From contig JAOIOC010000003.1 of assembly GCA_028140145.1 (NCBI GenBank), positions 1 through 64,000 of the forward strand: a DNA stretch of 64,000 nucleotides, written 5' to 3'. The translations under genes were made by a program, and so were the position numbers. Shown here piece after piece: positions 35,224-43,950 of this stretch. This DNA comes from SAR86 cluster bacterium (GTDB lineage: Bacteria; Pseudomonadota; Gammaproteobacteria; Magnimaribacterales; AG-339-G14). The notes beneath the pieces are model-generated. The model was not told the origin of the DNA, did not search any database, and saw only the letters and a list, made by a program, of their open reading frames with translations. The first letter of the stretch is position 1; every line of letters begins with the position of its first letter.

Positions 35224-35628
35224 TTAATCGCTAGGTTTAAGCCAAGTACTTCCAAGAAGAATTACAAGAACTGCAATCCACCAAACGAATAGTATTGGAT
35301 TGTTTGGAATTAAACTAAAAGTCACTTCTTCAGCACCGACAAATTCAACAAATCTCTGCGCACGGTCAGATAGCTCTGGTAACTGACTGAGATCGAAAGC
35401 GGTACTCTCAAAGTTCACTCTTACAAATGCCAAAGTTTGCAAGTTCAAAAAAACTATTCCCAATGAAAAAATAGTTGATAAGACCTTTTGGAAAACAGTT
35501 GCTCCTTGATCTTGAATTCTTAGCACTCCTCTAAATGCAACCCATAGTAAAAATATATTTGCTGCGCCAAATATTGCCGTGCTTGTCATAGCCCCATTAA
35601 AAAGGGCATAAATTTCATATTCAGTCAT
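35224..35628 (-). CDS. small membrane protein, tandem family member 2
   Basis: A 134-residue paralogue of the genes on either side. Shared blocks are FLLWVAFRGVLRI, QKVLSTIFSLGIVFLNLQT, AQRFVEFVGAEE and NPILFVWWIAVLVILLGSTW. Three hydrophobic segments are predicted, with a loop of about 35 residues between the second and third. The leader TAGGAGAGAAAATATGACTGA is almost identical to that of member 1, so the upstream regions were duplicated too. Its own terminator follows. Function unknown. Confidence 0.85.
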   Translation of the reverse strand: MTEYEIYALFNGAMTSTAIFGAANIFLLWVAFRGVLRIQDQGATVFQKVLSTIFSLGIVFLNLQTLAFVRVNFESTAFDLSQLPELSDRAQRFVEFVGAEEVTFSLIPNNPILFVWWIAVLVILLGSTWLKPSD

Positions 35629-35690
35629 ATTTTCTCTCCTATAAAAATTTAACTGTGATCATGATAAATAAATAAAAAATTTATTGCTAT

Positions 35691-35719
35691 AAAAAGAGAG
35701 ACTTAATATCTCTCTTTTT
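35691..35719 (-). terminator. rho-independent terminator
   Basis: A perfect 11-bp inverted repeat, AAAAAGAGAGA / TCTCTCTTTTT, with a 7-nt loop, ending in a T-run on the minus strand. It lies 15 nt after the stop of membrane protein 35734-36129. Confidence 0.88.
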
Positions 35720-35733
35720 ATAAAAAAATTAAA

Positions 35734-36129
35734 CTATTGTTTAGTCCAAATTCTTCCCATCAACATAACAGTCACAACTGCCCACCAACCTGTATTGATT
35801 GGATTATTGAATAACCCGCCTTGAGCAACTTCTCCTGTACCCCAAGTGTCAACAAAAGCTTGTGCTGTTGGCGATATAGCCTCGAGTTGACTCATAGAAT
35901 AAGCTGAATTTTCAAGGGTTGCGAATAGAATCGCGCCGGTATTAAGACCATTGAAGATTATGCCTAAACTAAAAAGAGTCACTAAAACTTTGTTAAGAGC
36001 ATTAGCATCTTCAGCTCTCACTTGATTTGCAGCCCTAAATGCTACCCAAAGCAAAAAGAATACACCAGCTTGATAAATTGCATTAGATGTTAAAAAACCA
36101 GTTAAGGTATCGTAAATTTGATATTCCAT
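35734..36129 (-). CDS. small membrane protein, tandem family member 3
   Basis: A 131-residue paralogue of members 1 and 2. FLLWVAFRAANQV, LNKVLVTLFSLGIIFNGLNT, AQAFVDTWGTGEV and NPINTGWWAVVTVMLMGRIW align with the same blocks. The ribosome site is TAGGAGG. The three genes stand head to tail on the minus strand, each closed by a strong terminator, so each transcript is probably separate and abundant. I recognise no known family; a structural or energy-membrane role is a guess. Confidence 0.85.
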   Translation of the reverse strand: MEYQIYDTLTGFLTSNAIYQAGVFFLLWVAFRAANQVRAEDANALNKVLVTLFSLGIIFNGLNTGAILFATLENSAYSMSQLEAISPTAQAFVDTWGTGEVAQGGLFNNPINTGWWAVVTVMLMGRIWTKQ

Positions 36130-36250
36130 AATTTCCTCCTATTAGAAAATCTAATAGTTAATTTTAACAAATCTAATGTATTTATTTAGGAGTTTATTAA
36201 AAATATCAAATAAATATAAACTTTCTCTTACAAATGAGTATAGTGAATAT

Positions 36251-36565
36251 ATGTTTGAAATTTATTTAGATAAAGCAAAAAAATACCGTTTCCGCCTGAG
36301 GGCAAAGAATGGAGAGAATATCTGTGCAAGTCAGGCCTACACATCAAGGTCTTCCTGTATGAAAGGGATAAAATCCGTTGCAAAGAACTCAAAATCTAAA
36401 GATAACTTTATTACTCAGGAGTCTAAATCTGGAAAATGGACTTTCAGGTTAAAGTCTGGAAACAATAAAGTTGTCGCAACCAGTCAGTCCTATAAAGATA
36501 AATCATCCATGAATAAAGGGATTAGAAGTGTGATGACTAATGCTCCAAAGCTTGTAATAAAGTAG
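36251..36565 (+). CDS. YegP family protein (DUF1508, two repeats)
   Basis: The start at 36251 (MFEIYLDKAKKYRFRLRAKNG) fits the family; the track adds 25 residues of upstream sequence. The product has 104 residues with two DUF1508 units, each with a beta hairpin and a Ser/Gly helix start: FRLRAKNGENICASQAYTS then MKGIKSV, and FRLKSGNNKVVATSQSY then NKGIRSV. The family is widespread and its function is unknown. It reads divergently from the membrane protein tandem. Confidence 0.85.
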   Translation: MFEIYLDKAKKYRFRLRAKNGENICASQAYTSRSSCMKGIKSVAKNSKSKDNFITQESKSGKWTFRLKSGNNKVVATSQSYKDKSSMNKGIRSVMTNAPKLVIK

Positions 36566-36730
36566 TTTTTTTCCTTTTTAGCTCTGTCAGTGTTCTAGAT
36601 GAATCTATTAAAATGATTCTGGTTTGCTATGAAGTTGGCAATTCTATAGTCTCAAGCCATGTAAAAGGCTTAAATATAATCACATTATCTGTTCTCAATA
36701 AATAATTTCTTTTTCTGATAACATTTAAGG

Positions 36731-37105
36731 ATGAAATTAAATAACTATCTAATCTTCTTAGTAACGGTTTTTTTTCTTTCTGCCTGCGGCGTAAAAAGCG
36801 TTACCTCTGCTTCTGTTCAAGCTGATATTGTGTCTGTTGCTGAATACAAGGATTATTCATGTAAAGAGCTGGCTATAGATGCGCTTAATATTCAAAACAG
36901 AATTCCTGAAATTTCTTCTGTTATCGATAAAAAGAAAAAAGATAACGATGCATACATAGCTACAGCAGTTGTGTTTATGCCAATATTGGCTGCAGGGATT
37001 AAAGGCAATCAAGAAGAAGCGGCTCAGTTAGCTCTCTATAAGGGGCAACTAAACGCAATTAGACAGGCAGCAATAATGAAGGATTGCGAAATAATTGTTC
37101 AATAA
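36731..37105 (+). CDS. small lipoprotein
   Basis: A 124-residue protein with a lipobox (VFFLSAC, lipidated Cys19). The mature part has YSCKELAIDALNIQ and QNRIPEIS heptad-like helices, a short hydrophobic stretch with Gly (FMPILAAGIKG), LALYKGQLNAIRQAA and a final Cys (KDCEIIV). This pattern is common in small bacterial lipoproteins of unknown function. It is separate from its neighbours by 165 nt upstream and is convergent with the propeller gene. Confidence 0.75.
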   Translation: MKLNNYLIFLVTVFFLSACGVKSVTSASVQADIVSVAEYKDYSCKELAIDALNIQNRIPEISSVIDKKKKDNDAYIATAVVFMPILAAGIKGNQEEAAQLALYKGQLNAIRQAAIMKDCEIIVQ

Positions 37106-37140
37106 TTTAGATCATATACCCTAAAGGGGGCTACCTAATT

Positions 37141-38460
37141 TTATTGCCAACTGACCTTTGCAAAAGTACCAGTAGTACAATAAAAAATGTCTCTATTGAA
37201 ACCAGGTGATAAAAACATACCATTGGCTAGTCTTGCGTTTACATCAACTTTGCTGAGTAATTCTCCAGTTTGAATATCTACAACAATTAAATAATCTTTG
37301 TCGTTTTCAAAACTATTAATGACCAGTTCTTTTGTATCTGGGAAAACAACCGGTTGCATGGTTGGTCTTGCGTCTAAATTCCAAGATAAATCTAGATTTC
37401 CATTTTTTGTTGAAATTCCTGCAAGACCTCCATTAAGACTATCCCATGCGATGCAAGTTTCTAATTCTGGAACATTCACCGGCGGTGCAATAATACCTCC
37501 GCCATTTCTTTCAAAAGGTTCAATGAAGGATAGATCTGATGTTGTGAGATCAAGCTTTAAAAGTCTTTGCTTGCCAGTCCATGGTGCAGGGCTTCTCCAA
37601 CTCAAATGAGTATTTTCCTTGACTCTACCGTTGGGATGAACACCGTAAATTTGTCTTACTGAATCTATATCTCCGTTATCCATTAACCAAAGGCACCCAT
37701 CAGAAATGCACCCATCCCATGCCAAACCTTGAATGCCCTTTTCTTGTCTGTATTGAGGTTGCCACTCTTGATCAATCTCTAAATTTCTTTCATGAACTCT
37801 TAGTCGCCATATTCTTGAAATTCCCGGAATGTAAATGAATTCACCCAGTGGAGTTATATCGCTGGCAATCCTTCCCATAGAGCCTTCAGGAAGCTGAATA
37901 GTCTCGATAACCTCAAGATTATTAGGGTTTAACCTAGTTATTGAAGAATTACATTGATTTTCAAGTCTGCAGTCTTTAGTGACTATGCTTCCATCAGATA
38001 AAACTAATAATCCATTGTGAGCCTGATCAATAGGAAGCTTTTTTTCAATTAAAACTTGGCAATCACTATTTAAGACATGCATGAAATTTCCATTAACCTT
38101 GATAATGTTACCGTTTTTGTGGGCAGCTATGGCTCCGCACCACACATGATCCCCACAAGGTAGATTAGGACTTTCACTGATAGTCTCAAGAGTTAGAGGA
38201 TCTATTCTTTGCAACCATCCGAAAGGTTTTGGTCCGTTGAAGTATGGCATCGTTCCCCCAAGATAGAACTCATTCTCATCTCTTCTTACAACCATTACAT
38301 TCCATTTCCCTGATAGAACCGATTCAACTTTTGCCTCAGCACCCTTTGCAAATAGGCCTCCTTTGGCTGCTTTCTGTCTTCTGTTCCCGCCACACTCAAC
38401 AGGCCATGGAGATTTAAAATAACCAGGATGTTGGTTTTCTCTATCTAATGAGTTACTCAA
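37141..38460 (-). CDS. predicted beta-propeller protein of unknown function
   Basis: A 439-residue protein with no signal peptide. Repeating strand-turn units such as LQRIDPLTLETISES, ITRLNPNNLEVIETI and LIVVDIQTGELLSK suggest a six- or seven-blade propeller of the quinoprotein/SMP-30 kind. The Cys content is notable (CGDHVWC, CRLENQC, DGCISDGC). No catalytic residues can be assigned. It lies downstream of the SCO gene with a 62-nt gap on the same strand, so it could be read with the oxidase assembly genes, but a role there is not supported by other evidence. Confidence 0.65.
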   Translation of the reverse strand: MSNSLDRENQHPGYFKSPWPVECGGNRRQKAAKGGLFAKGAEAKVESVLSGKWNVMVVRRDENEFYLGGTMPYFNGPKPFGWLQRIDPLTLETISESPNLPCGDHVWCGAIAAHKNGNIIKVNGNFMHVLNSDCQVLIEKKLPIDQAHNGLLVLSDGSIVTKDCRLENQCNSSITRLNPNNLEVIETIQLPEGSMGRIASDITPLGEFIYIPGISRIWRLRVHERNLEIDQEWQPQYRQEKGIQGLAWDGCISDGCLWLMDNGDIDSVRQIYGVHPNGRVKENTHLSWRSPAPWTGKQRLLKLDLTTSDLSFIEPFERNGGGIIAPPVNVPELETCIAWDSLNGGLAGISTKNGNLDLSWNLDARPTMQPVVFPDTKELVINSFENDKDYLIVVDIQTGELLSKVDVNARLANGMFLSPGFNRDIFYCTTGTFAKVSWQ

Positions 38461-38522
38461 TTTTTATGCTTGGTTTTTAGTTAATTTAAAAACTTTAATC
38501 TATAAGATAATTCTTTATCTTA

Positions 38523-39173
38523 TTAACGATTGTAAGTTAAAACGCTTTCCAAAACAGTGACCATGTTATTTGGATCAACAGGAGATTTAAAGAAGCCGTA
38601 ATATCTTCCAGATGGGCTTAATAGTGCAAGATTCATGCTGTGATCCATATCATAATCTGTTCTTTTGGAATCCACTACTGGCACAAATGGAAGTGTTAGC
38701 TGAGTTGCTAAAGTATAAATAGTTCCAATGTCCCCGCTTACACCTATAAAAGAAGAATCAAAAGATTTAGCGTATCTATCGATCAGTTCAGGAGTATCTC
38801 TGTCTGGATCAACAGAAACAATCATAAAATTGATCTTATCTCTTAATTGAATGTTTCTATCAGCAAGAAGATTTGAAGTCTTTTTCATTTTTGCCATAGT
38901 CATTGGACACATATCAGGACATGAAGCAAAACCCATGAAAACCAGGTGCCATTTCTCAAGCAAGTTTGTTTGCTTAAAAACTTCTGTCCCGGATTGAAGC
39001 CTGAATTCTGTTAGCTGCCTTGGCGCTGAGAGTTCATAAAATTTGAGTTCTTTGTATTCATCTTTGGTCAGCTCTTTGGGTGACACAATGCTGTAAACAA
39101 AAACACCGATCACCAACGAGACCAATACAAGACAAGATAGAACTGTTAAGCGAATATTTGATGTTCTAGACAT
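38523..39173 (-). CDS. SCO1/SenC family copper chaperone
   Basis: A 216-residue membrane-anchored thioredoxin-like protein. The single N-terminal helix (LSCLVLVSLVIGVFVYSIV) is followed by CPDMCPMTMAKM with the copper-binding CxxxC and by DMDHSMNLALL with the third ligand His. It delivers copper to the CuA site of cytochrome oxidase subunit II. It overlaps the ctaB gene by 8 nt and is the last gene of the oxidase assembly run. Confidence 0.93.
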   Translation of the reverse strand: MSRTSNIRLTVLSCLVLVSLVIGVFVYSIVSPKELTKDEYKELKFYELSAPRQLTEFRLQSGTEVFKQTNLLEKWHLVFMGFASCPDMCPMTMAKMKKTSNLLADRNIQLRDKINFMIVSVDPDRDTPELIDRYAKSFDSSFIGVSGDIGTIYTLATQLTLPFVPVVDSKRTDYDMDHSMNLALLSPSGRYYGFFKSPVDPNNMVTVLESVLTYNR

Positions 39174-40038
39174 AAGTTATCACCGCCCTGTCAACGATCA
39201 TCAATAAAAATATTAATGTTAAATAAATTATGGAATATAAAAATAAACTCATGGCATTATCTGCACCTATACTTTTCTTTAATTTCCAGGATTTTTGTAT
39301 AAATATTCCGCCAAGAATTACAGCTCCTATCAGATAAACATAACCAAAGTGCCCAGTAGCAAATAAAAGAAGTGATACAAGCAATAATAAAATTGAATAT
39401 AAAACTATTTGAATCTTTGTGTACTCAACACCTTTCACTACTGGCATCATCGGTATACCAGCTTTGGCGTACTCATCTTTTTTATTGATAGCCAAAGCCC
39501 AAAAATGAGGCGGCGTCCAGATAAAAATTAAGAGCACTAGTAATAAAGGTAGAGGATCTATTGTTCCTACAACGGCTGTCCAACCAAGCAATGGTGGCAT
39601 GGAACCTGCAAGTCCACCGATTACTATATTAAGAACACCGGAAAATTTTAGAATCTTGGTATAAATAAATGCATAAAAAACCCATGTTGCAAAAGTAAGA
39701 GCCCAAGTAAGGAAATTATTGAAGTAGAGTATCAAAGCTGATCCAATGAAAAGAAGAAAAATAGCAAAAAGAGTCGCTGAAAAAATGCTAATTTTTCCTG
39801 TAACAATTGGCCTTTTCCCTGTTCTTTCCATAACGGAGTCATACTTGAAATCAAGGATCTGATTTATTGCAGCTGATGAACCAGCTATGAAAGCTATTCC
39901 AATAAAACCTGTAAGTGCTTTAACAAGATTTAAGTTGAAATTGGTTGCAAGAACCATAGATGCTCCAGCAGTAATCATAAGAAGGTACAAAACACCTGGC
40001 TTCGTTAATTTAAAATATTCTGTAATAGTAAGGCTCAT
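39166..40038 (-). CDS. ctaB: protoheme IX farnesyltransferase (heme O synthase)
   Basis: A 290-residue polytopic UbiA-type prenyltransferase. NQILDFKYDSVMERTGKRP near residue 60 is the prenyl-diphosphate binding region, and INKKDEYAKAGIPMMPV near 180 is the second. It converts heme B to heme O, the substrate of CtaA. It overlaps ctaA by 4 nt and SCO by 8 nt. In other organisms the gene is also named cyoE or cox10. Confidence 0.95.
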   Translation of the reverse strand: MSLTITEYFKLTKPGVLYLLMITAGASMVLATNFNLNLVKALTGFIGIAFIAGSSAAINQILDFKYDSVMERTGKRPIVTGKISIFSATLFAIFLLFIGSALILYFNNFLTWALTFATWVFYAFIYTKILKFSGVLNIVIGGLAGSMPPLLGWTAVVGTIDPLPLLLVLLIFIWTPPHFWALAINKKDEYAKAGIPMMPVVKGVEYTKIQIVLYSILLLLVSLLLFATGHFGYVYLIGAVILGGIFIQKSWKLKKSIGADNAMSLFLYSIIYLTLIFLLMIVDRAVITYV

Positions 40039-41039
40039 GCGGTGCTTATTGTAGAGGATTTTAGCCTAACAAAGGATAAATACATCAATAAGAACAAAGC
40101 ACCTAGGTTATGTGCTATGGCTACATAAAGAGGAACCTGAAAGTATATATTTGATACTCCCAAAGCTAATTGAAGGCTGATCAACGAAGCAAATCCTAAT
40201 GATGTCATTCGATAATTCTCTTTATAAAAACGCCAGGATAATAAAAGGAATACTATAGAAACTGCGACAGCTCCAAGCCGATGAATAAAGTGAATTGCGA
40301 CTCTGGATTCAACATCTAATTGCCCGCCTAAATAGTCTGGGCCTATTTGTTGAAAAAAATTAAATCCTTTTGAGTAATCAGCTGGTGGCAACCATTGACC
40401 GTGACACGTTGGAAAATCTGGACAGGCCAAAGCTGCGTAGTTTGAGCTTAACCAAACGCCTAAAATTATTTGTCCAATTAAAAATGGAAAGGCCCAGTTT
40501 AGTAATGTTTTTGTTTGAGTAACTACTGAAAAGCTGACATTGAAAGTAGACCTGAGTTGAGATGATCTTAAGAAAATTAAAAAGACTAATGTGGTTGTGA
40601 AAAAACCTCCCAATAAATGAAGAGTTACAACCTGAGGCCATAATTGCAAGCTAACCGTTAAGTAACCGAACAAAGATTGTATACAGACCAATACAGTGGC
40701 AGCATAAATTAAATTATTTAGTCTTCTATCTCTAATTTTTGAAAAGATAGCCAAAAAGAAAAGACCAAATATCAATAATCCTAGTGAGCCAGCAAAATAT
40801 CTATGCACTACTTCTGGAACAGCTTTTGCCAATTCAAATTGTCTCTCTGGGAAAGTAATGTTTGCTTGTTCAATTTCTGCTTCGGTAGTTGGCATCCAAA
40901 CGTATCCATAGCAACCTGGCCAATCAGGACATCCTAATCCAGCATCAACAAGCCTTGTCCAGGCTCCTAGACCAACAACAACGAATGCTAAAAATATTCC
41001 TATCAGACTGATAATCTGAATTTTTTTAAAATTATCCAA
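40035..41039 (-). CDS. ctaA: heme A synthase (COX15/CtaA)
   Basis: A 334-residue eight-helix membrane protein. Four conserved histidines are visible: VVHRYFAG near residue 77, HLLGGFF near 138, IHRLGAV near 250 and AHNLGAL near 310; GLGCPDWPGCYG and ALACPDFPTCHGQW are the paired Cys loops. It oxidises heme O to heme A, used by the aa3 oxidase encoded upstream. It overlaps the CxxxC protein gene by 8 nt and ctaB by 4 nt. Confidence 0.95.
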   Translation of the reverse strand: MDNFKKIQIISLIGIFLAFVVVGLGAWTRLVDAGLGCPDWPGCYGYVWMPTTEAEIEQANITFPERQFELAKAVPEVVHRYFAGSLGLLIFGLFFLAIFSKIRDRRLNNLIYAATVLVCIQSLFGYLTVSLQLWPQVVTLHLLGGFFTTTLVFLIFLRSSQLRSTFNVSFSVVTQTKTLLNWAFPFLIGQIILGVWLSSNYAALACPDFPTCHGQWLPPADYSKGFNFFQQIGPDYLGGQLDVESRVAIHFIHRLGAVAVSIVFLLLSWRFYKENYRMTSLGFASLISLQLALGVSNIYFQVPLYVAIAHNLGALFLLMYLSFVRLKSSTISTA

Positions 41040-41619
41040 TTTTTGAAACCCTCAATAGTTTTTTTAAGTCTTCAAGAATTTGCTTAAAGTTTTCATTTTT
41101 ATCTTCTTTAGGACCATAAAACATGATGATATTTCCTAAAGGATCTACTATAAACAAAGATCCTTCCTCAAAAGGATTAATATTCTGGCTTTCAAATTCT
41201 TTAGCTATCAATGAGCCCTCGACATATGTAGCATGTTTAAGAGGCTTATATTTTTCCAAGATATCGTAGTCTTTATCTGACTCGCTGAGGAGAAATCTTG
41301 ATACTCGGATGCTTTCTCGATTCAAGGCTATGTTTGCTTGTCTTGCGACATAAGCTGCATCATCGCAAGTTGATGAGCAATCGCCTTTAATAAACTGGAA
41401 GATCATCCAATCTCTTTCGATGGTTTCAATGTTAAAAGGTTGATACTCATAAGTGACCCCCAGCTCACCAACATCAATCGGCGGAGACAGAAGTTGACCA
41501 TTGTTCACTCTTCCCTCTGGAAGGGATGCACCTGAGTAGTACCACACAGTGCTTGATAGAATCACCAAGATAGGGGTCAAGAAAATTAACATCGCTATAA
41601 CAAAGTTCTTCTTAATCAT
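41032..41619 (-). CDS. thioredoxin-like protein of the oxidase cluster (CxxxC)
   Basis: A 195-residue protein with one N-terminal membrane helix and a periplasmic part. GDCSSTCDDAAYVARQ near residue 75 carries a CxxxC like the copper motif of SCO proteins, followed by a thioredoxin-like LFIVDPLGNIIMFYG. A gene of this kind lies at the same place, between SURF1 and ctaA, in gammaproteobacterial oxidase clusters. It may help in copper or heme insertion, which is inference. Confidence 0.75.
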   Translation of the reverse strand: MIKKNFVIAMLIFLTPILVILSSTVWYYSGASLPEGRVNNGQLLSPPIDVGELGVTYEYQPFNIETIERDWMIFQFIKGDCSSTCDDAAYVARQANIALNRESIRVSRFLLSESDKDYDILEKYKPLKHATYVEGSLIAKEFESQNINPFEEGSLFIVDPLGNIIMFYGPKEDKNENFKQILEDLKKLLRVSKIG

Positions 41620-42316
41620 TTTTTCTAAACCCTACAAAAATAAAACCTGCCAAAGCAACCAAACTCAAGCCTAACCATTGAATTGCGTAGCCAAAATGTC
41701 TATTGGCAGATAAATAAACAGGTTGCCAAATCCTAGTGAATCCATCTAATAAAAATTCATCAAGTTCAAAGACTACAGCCGGATAGCTTGTATTCCACTT
41801 CAAGTTAATGCTATCGATATCAAAGGACTGCATTTCTAGACCACTTTCTTCCCTTTCATAAATTGAATTATCTAACGTGAAAGCTTTTTCGATTGGTCTG
41901 AAAACTCCCTGCAATAAATAATTCTGGTCTAAGGTCTTTTTTGATTCATCAAATGACTTTGACCATCCTTTAGATACTAAAAGTGACAATCCTTTATTAG
42001 ATAAAAACTCTTGATAAACAGAAAAACCACGAACTCCTTCATGGATTGCATTGTCTACTAAAACTGTCCTTTGACTGAACTTGCCTTGCATAAAAAAGGG
42101 TATGTACCATTGGCTGGGAGTAGCATATTCTAATGAAATAAATTCGGTTGGGGGCTTTGATTGCTGATTATTAATAAAACTTTCAAGCTTAGATTTTTCT
42201 AATCCCCTTTGATATTGCCAAAAACTTAAACTTAATAAAATTGGTAATATAATTGCCGTAAAAATTGTAAACTTCCAACCAGGATTAAATTTTCCAATGT
42301 TAGTAAAAATACTCAT
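41612..42316 (-). CDS. SURF1 family oxidase assembly protein
   Basis: I place the start at 42316 (MSIFTNIGKFNPGWKFTIFT, 234 residues), since the preceding 20 residues of the track ORF lie on the antisense of DUF2909 and do not look like SURF1. There are two membrane helices: LPILLSLSFWQYQRGLEK at the N-terminus and YAIQWLGLSLVALAGFIF at the C-terminus, with a periplasmic domain between (VLVDNAIHEG, WSKSF). SURF1 assists heme A insertion into subunit I. It overlaps the CxxxC gene by 8 nt and DUF2909 by about 20 nt in antisense. Confidence 0.88.
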   Translation of the reverse strand: MSIFTNIGKFNPGWKFTIFTAIILPILLSLSFWQYQRGLEKSKLESFINNQQSKPPTEFISLEYATPSQWYIPFFMQGKFSQRTVLVDNAIHEGVRGFSVYQEFLSNKGLSLLVSKGWSKSFDESKKTLDQNYLLQGVFRPIEKAFTLDNSIYEREESGLEMQSFDIDSINLKWNTSYPAVVFELDEFLLDGFTRIWQPVYLSANRHFGYAIQWLGLSLVALAGFIFVGFRKND

Positions 42317-42509
42317 CGTCGTTTTAATGATTGCTATGCTGATCAGCCTCTTTTCTAGCGCAGCTTTTATGATCAAAGATAAAAAAGGAGCAATGACCAG
42401 AAGTTTTATGGCTCTCAGGGTAAGGGTAGTAATTGCGGGTCTTCTTTTGTTGACCCTCGCATACGGTCTTTATAGTGGTCAAATAGTTGTTAATAGCCCT
42501 TGGGGTTAG
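42297..42509 (+). CDS. DUF2909 twin-helix membrane protein
   Basis: A 70-residue protein: helix 1 (KILIVVLMIAMLISLFSSAAFMI), a basic loop KDKKGAMTRSFMALRVRV, helix 2 (VIAGLLLLTLAYGLYSG). This matches DUF2909, a family usually found antiparallel inside cox clusters between coxC and SURF1. Here it overlaps coxC by 4 nt and the SURF1 5' end by about 20 nt. The opposite strand of the 3' part is not coding, so this frame is the real one. Confidence 0.85.
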   Translation: MLVKILIVVLMIAMLISLFSSAAFMIKDKKGAMTRSFMALRVRVVIAGLLLLTLAYGLYSGQIVVNSPWG

Positions 42510-43408
42510 AATACGTAAACTACCAACACCAATAATATCCATACTACATCTACGAAGTGCCAGTACCAGGATCCTGCTGCAAGACCAAAGTGATCTTCCT
42601 TAGTAAAGGCTCCTCGAAATCCTCTTATGGTCATAATTGTCAAAATGATTGCTCCTAAACAAACATGAAAGCCGTGGAAACCTGTAAGAAGAAAGAAAGT
42701 AGTTCCATAAATCCCAGCACCTAGAGTCAGACCCATGTGATCATAGGCTTCGTAATACTCAAGGCCTTGTAAATAAACAAAAGTAAATCCAAGAATAAGA
42801 GTCATAACCATCCAAAACTTAAATGAAGTTCTATTGCCTTTTTTCAAAGCATGCTCAGCAATCGTTATGGTTCCGCTTGAAGTTACCAAGCAAAGAGTGT
42901 TCCAAAACGGTAACCAATGCCCTACGTTTGCAAATCCAGGAAAATTCATATTCTCTTTTGGGCCTTGAAATAAAGACTGATCCGGGGTCTGCATTACTGG
43001 CCAAGTCGCTTCGAATCCAGGCCACAACATATTCGAGATAGCCTTTTCACCTTCACCTCCAAGCCACGGCACTGCAAAAATTCTTACGTATCCTAGCGCT
43101 AAAAAGAAAGCGAAGAAAAACATGACTTCACTGAATATGAACCACTGCATGCCCATGACAAATGATCTATTCAATTGATCGCTGTACATTCCTTTGTCGT
43201 TTTCTTTTATAACTTCGCCAAACCAAAAGAAGAACACTGAAAAAATAACGGCAAAAGCAGCGATTAGGATCCAATATGAATTTGAATCAGGTTTGTCTAA
43301 ATCGTTAATAGTGTAACCAGCGCCTAATACAAAAAGCATCAAACCAAAAGCCATCCAAATTGGCAGTCTGCTGCTTGCTGGAACAAAATATGAAGATTGA
43401 TCAGACAT
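42506..43408 (-). CDS. coxC: cytochrome c oxidase subunit III
   Basis: A 300-residue seven-helix protein. WFIFSEVMFFFAFFLALGY near residue 88 has the conserved Glu, FHGFHVCLGAIILTI near 238 the His pair, and WYWHFVDVVWILLV closes the chain. It stabilises subunit I. It follows ctaG by 2 nt and ends overlapping the antiparallel DUF2909 gene. Confidence 0.97.
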   Translation of the reverse strand: MSDQSSYFVPASSRLPIWMAFGLMLFVLGAGYTINDLDKPDSNSYWILIAAFAVIFSVFFFWFGEVIKENDKGMYSDQLNRSFVMGMQWFIFSEVMFFFAFFLALGYVRIFAVPWLGGEGEKAISNMLWPGFEATWPVMQTPDQSLFQGPKENMNFPGFANVGHWLPFWNTLCLVTSSGTITIAEHALKKGNRTSFKFWMVMTLILGFTFVYLQGLEYYEAYDHMGLTLGAGIYGTTFFLLTGFHGFHVCLGAIILTIMTIRGFRGAFTKEDHFGLAAGSWYWHFVDVVWILLVLVVYVF

Positions 43409-43410
43409 AA

Positions 43411-43950
43411 TTAATTACTCGCTTGTAATTTTATATGAGATTCAGTGATATCAAAAAGAGTATAACCAAGGGTTAACACAGGAACATCATCGGGGAGATC
43501 AGGATCAATAATAAATCTAACCGGCATGGTTAACTTTTCTCCAGGTTGTAGAAGTTGTTCCTCAAAACAGAAGCATTCAGTTTTATGAAAATATTGTGCA
43601 CCTTTTCCCGGAGATACACTCGGTATTGCCTGAGCTACCATAGGATAATCTGTAGGATTTTCAAAAGTATAATCAACTGTATAAGCTGTTCCCGTTTCTG
43701 CATCTATTGTTCTTTTCTCGGAAGTAAAATTCCAAGCCATATTTTCATTATTCTTGGTAACAAAGAGAATTTTGATTTCCCTGGAATCAAAATTTTCATC
43801 ATATTGGGTAATGGTAGGTCCAGATACTTTTCCATTTAACCCAGTGATTTCACAAAAAACATCGTAAATAGGAACCAAAGCAAAACCAAAGCAAAACATA
43901 CCTAAAACAAGACTTACTAATTTTAAGTTTGTTTTAGTAGCTGCTTTCAC
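43411..43950 (-). CDS. ctaG: cytochrome c oxidase assembly protein CtaG/Cox11
   Basis: A 179-residue copper chaperone with one N-terminal membrane helix (LVSLVLGMFCFGFALVPIYDVFC). The periplasmic domain has FHKTECFCFEEQLLQPGE with the CxC copper ligands near residue 122, and the C-terminal FIIDPDLPDDV. It delivers copper to the CuB site of subunit I. It overlaps the coxA stop by 4 nt. Confidence 0.95.
   Translation of the reverse strand: MKAATKTNLKLVSLVLGMFCFGFALVPIYDVFCEITGLNGKVSGPTITQYDENFDSREIKILFVTKNNENMAWNFTSEKRTIDAETGTAYTVDYTFENPTDYPMVAQAIPSVSPGKGAQYFHKTECFCFEEQLLQPGEKLTMPVRFIIDPDLPDDVPVLTLGYTLFDITESHIKLQASN

Noticed and set aside
36654-36671. AAGCC...GGCTT hairpin before the small lipoprotein gene
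   Set aside because: Only 5 bp and no known regulatory context.
38502-38523. 9-bp AT-only inverted repeat ATAAGATAA / TTATCTTAT at the SCO stop
   Set aside because: No GC core and no T-run; expected by chance in this AT-rich sequence.
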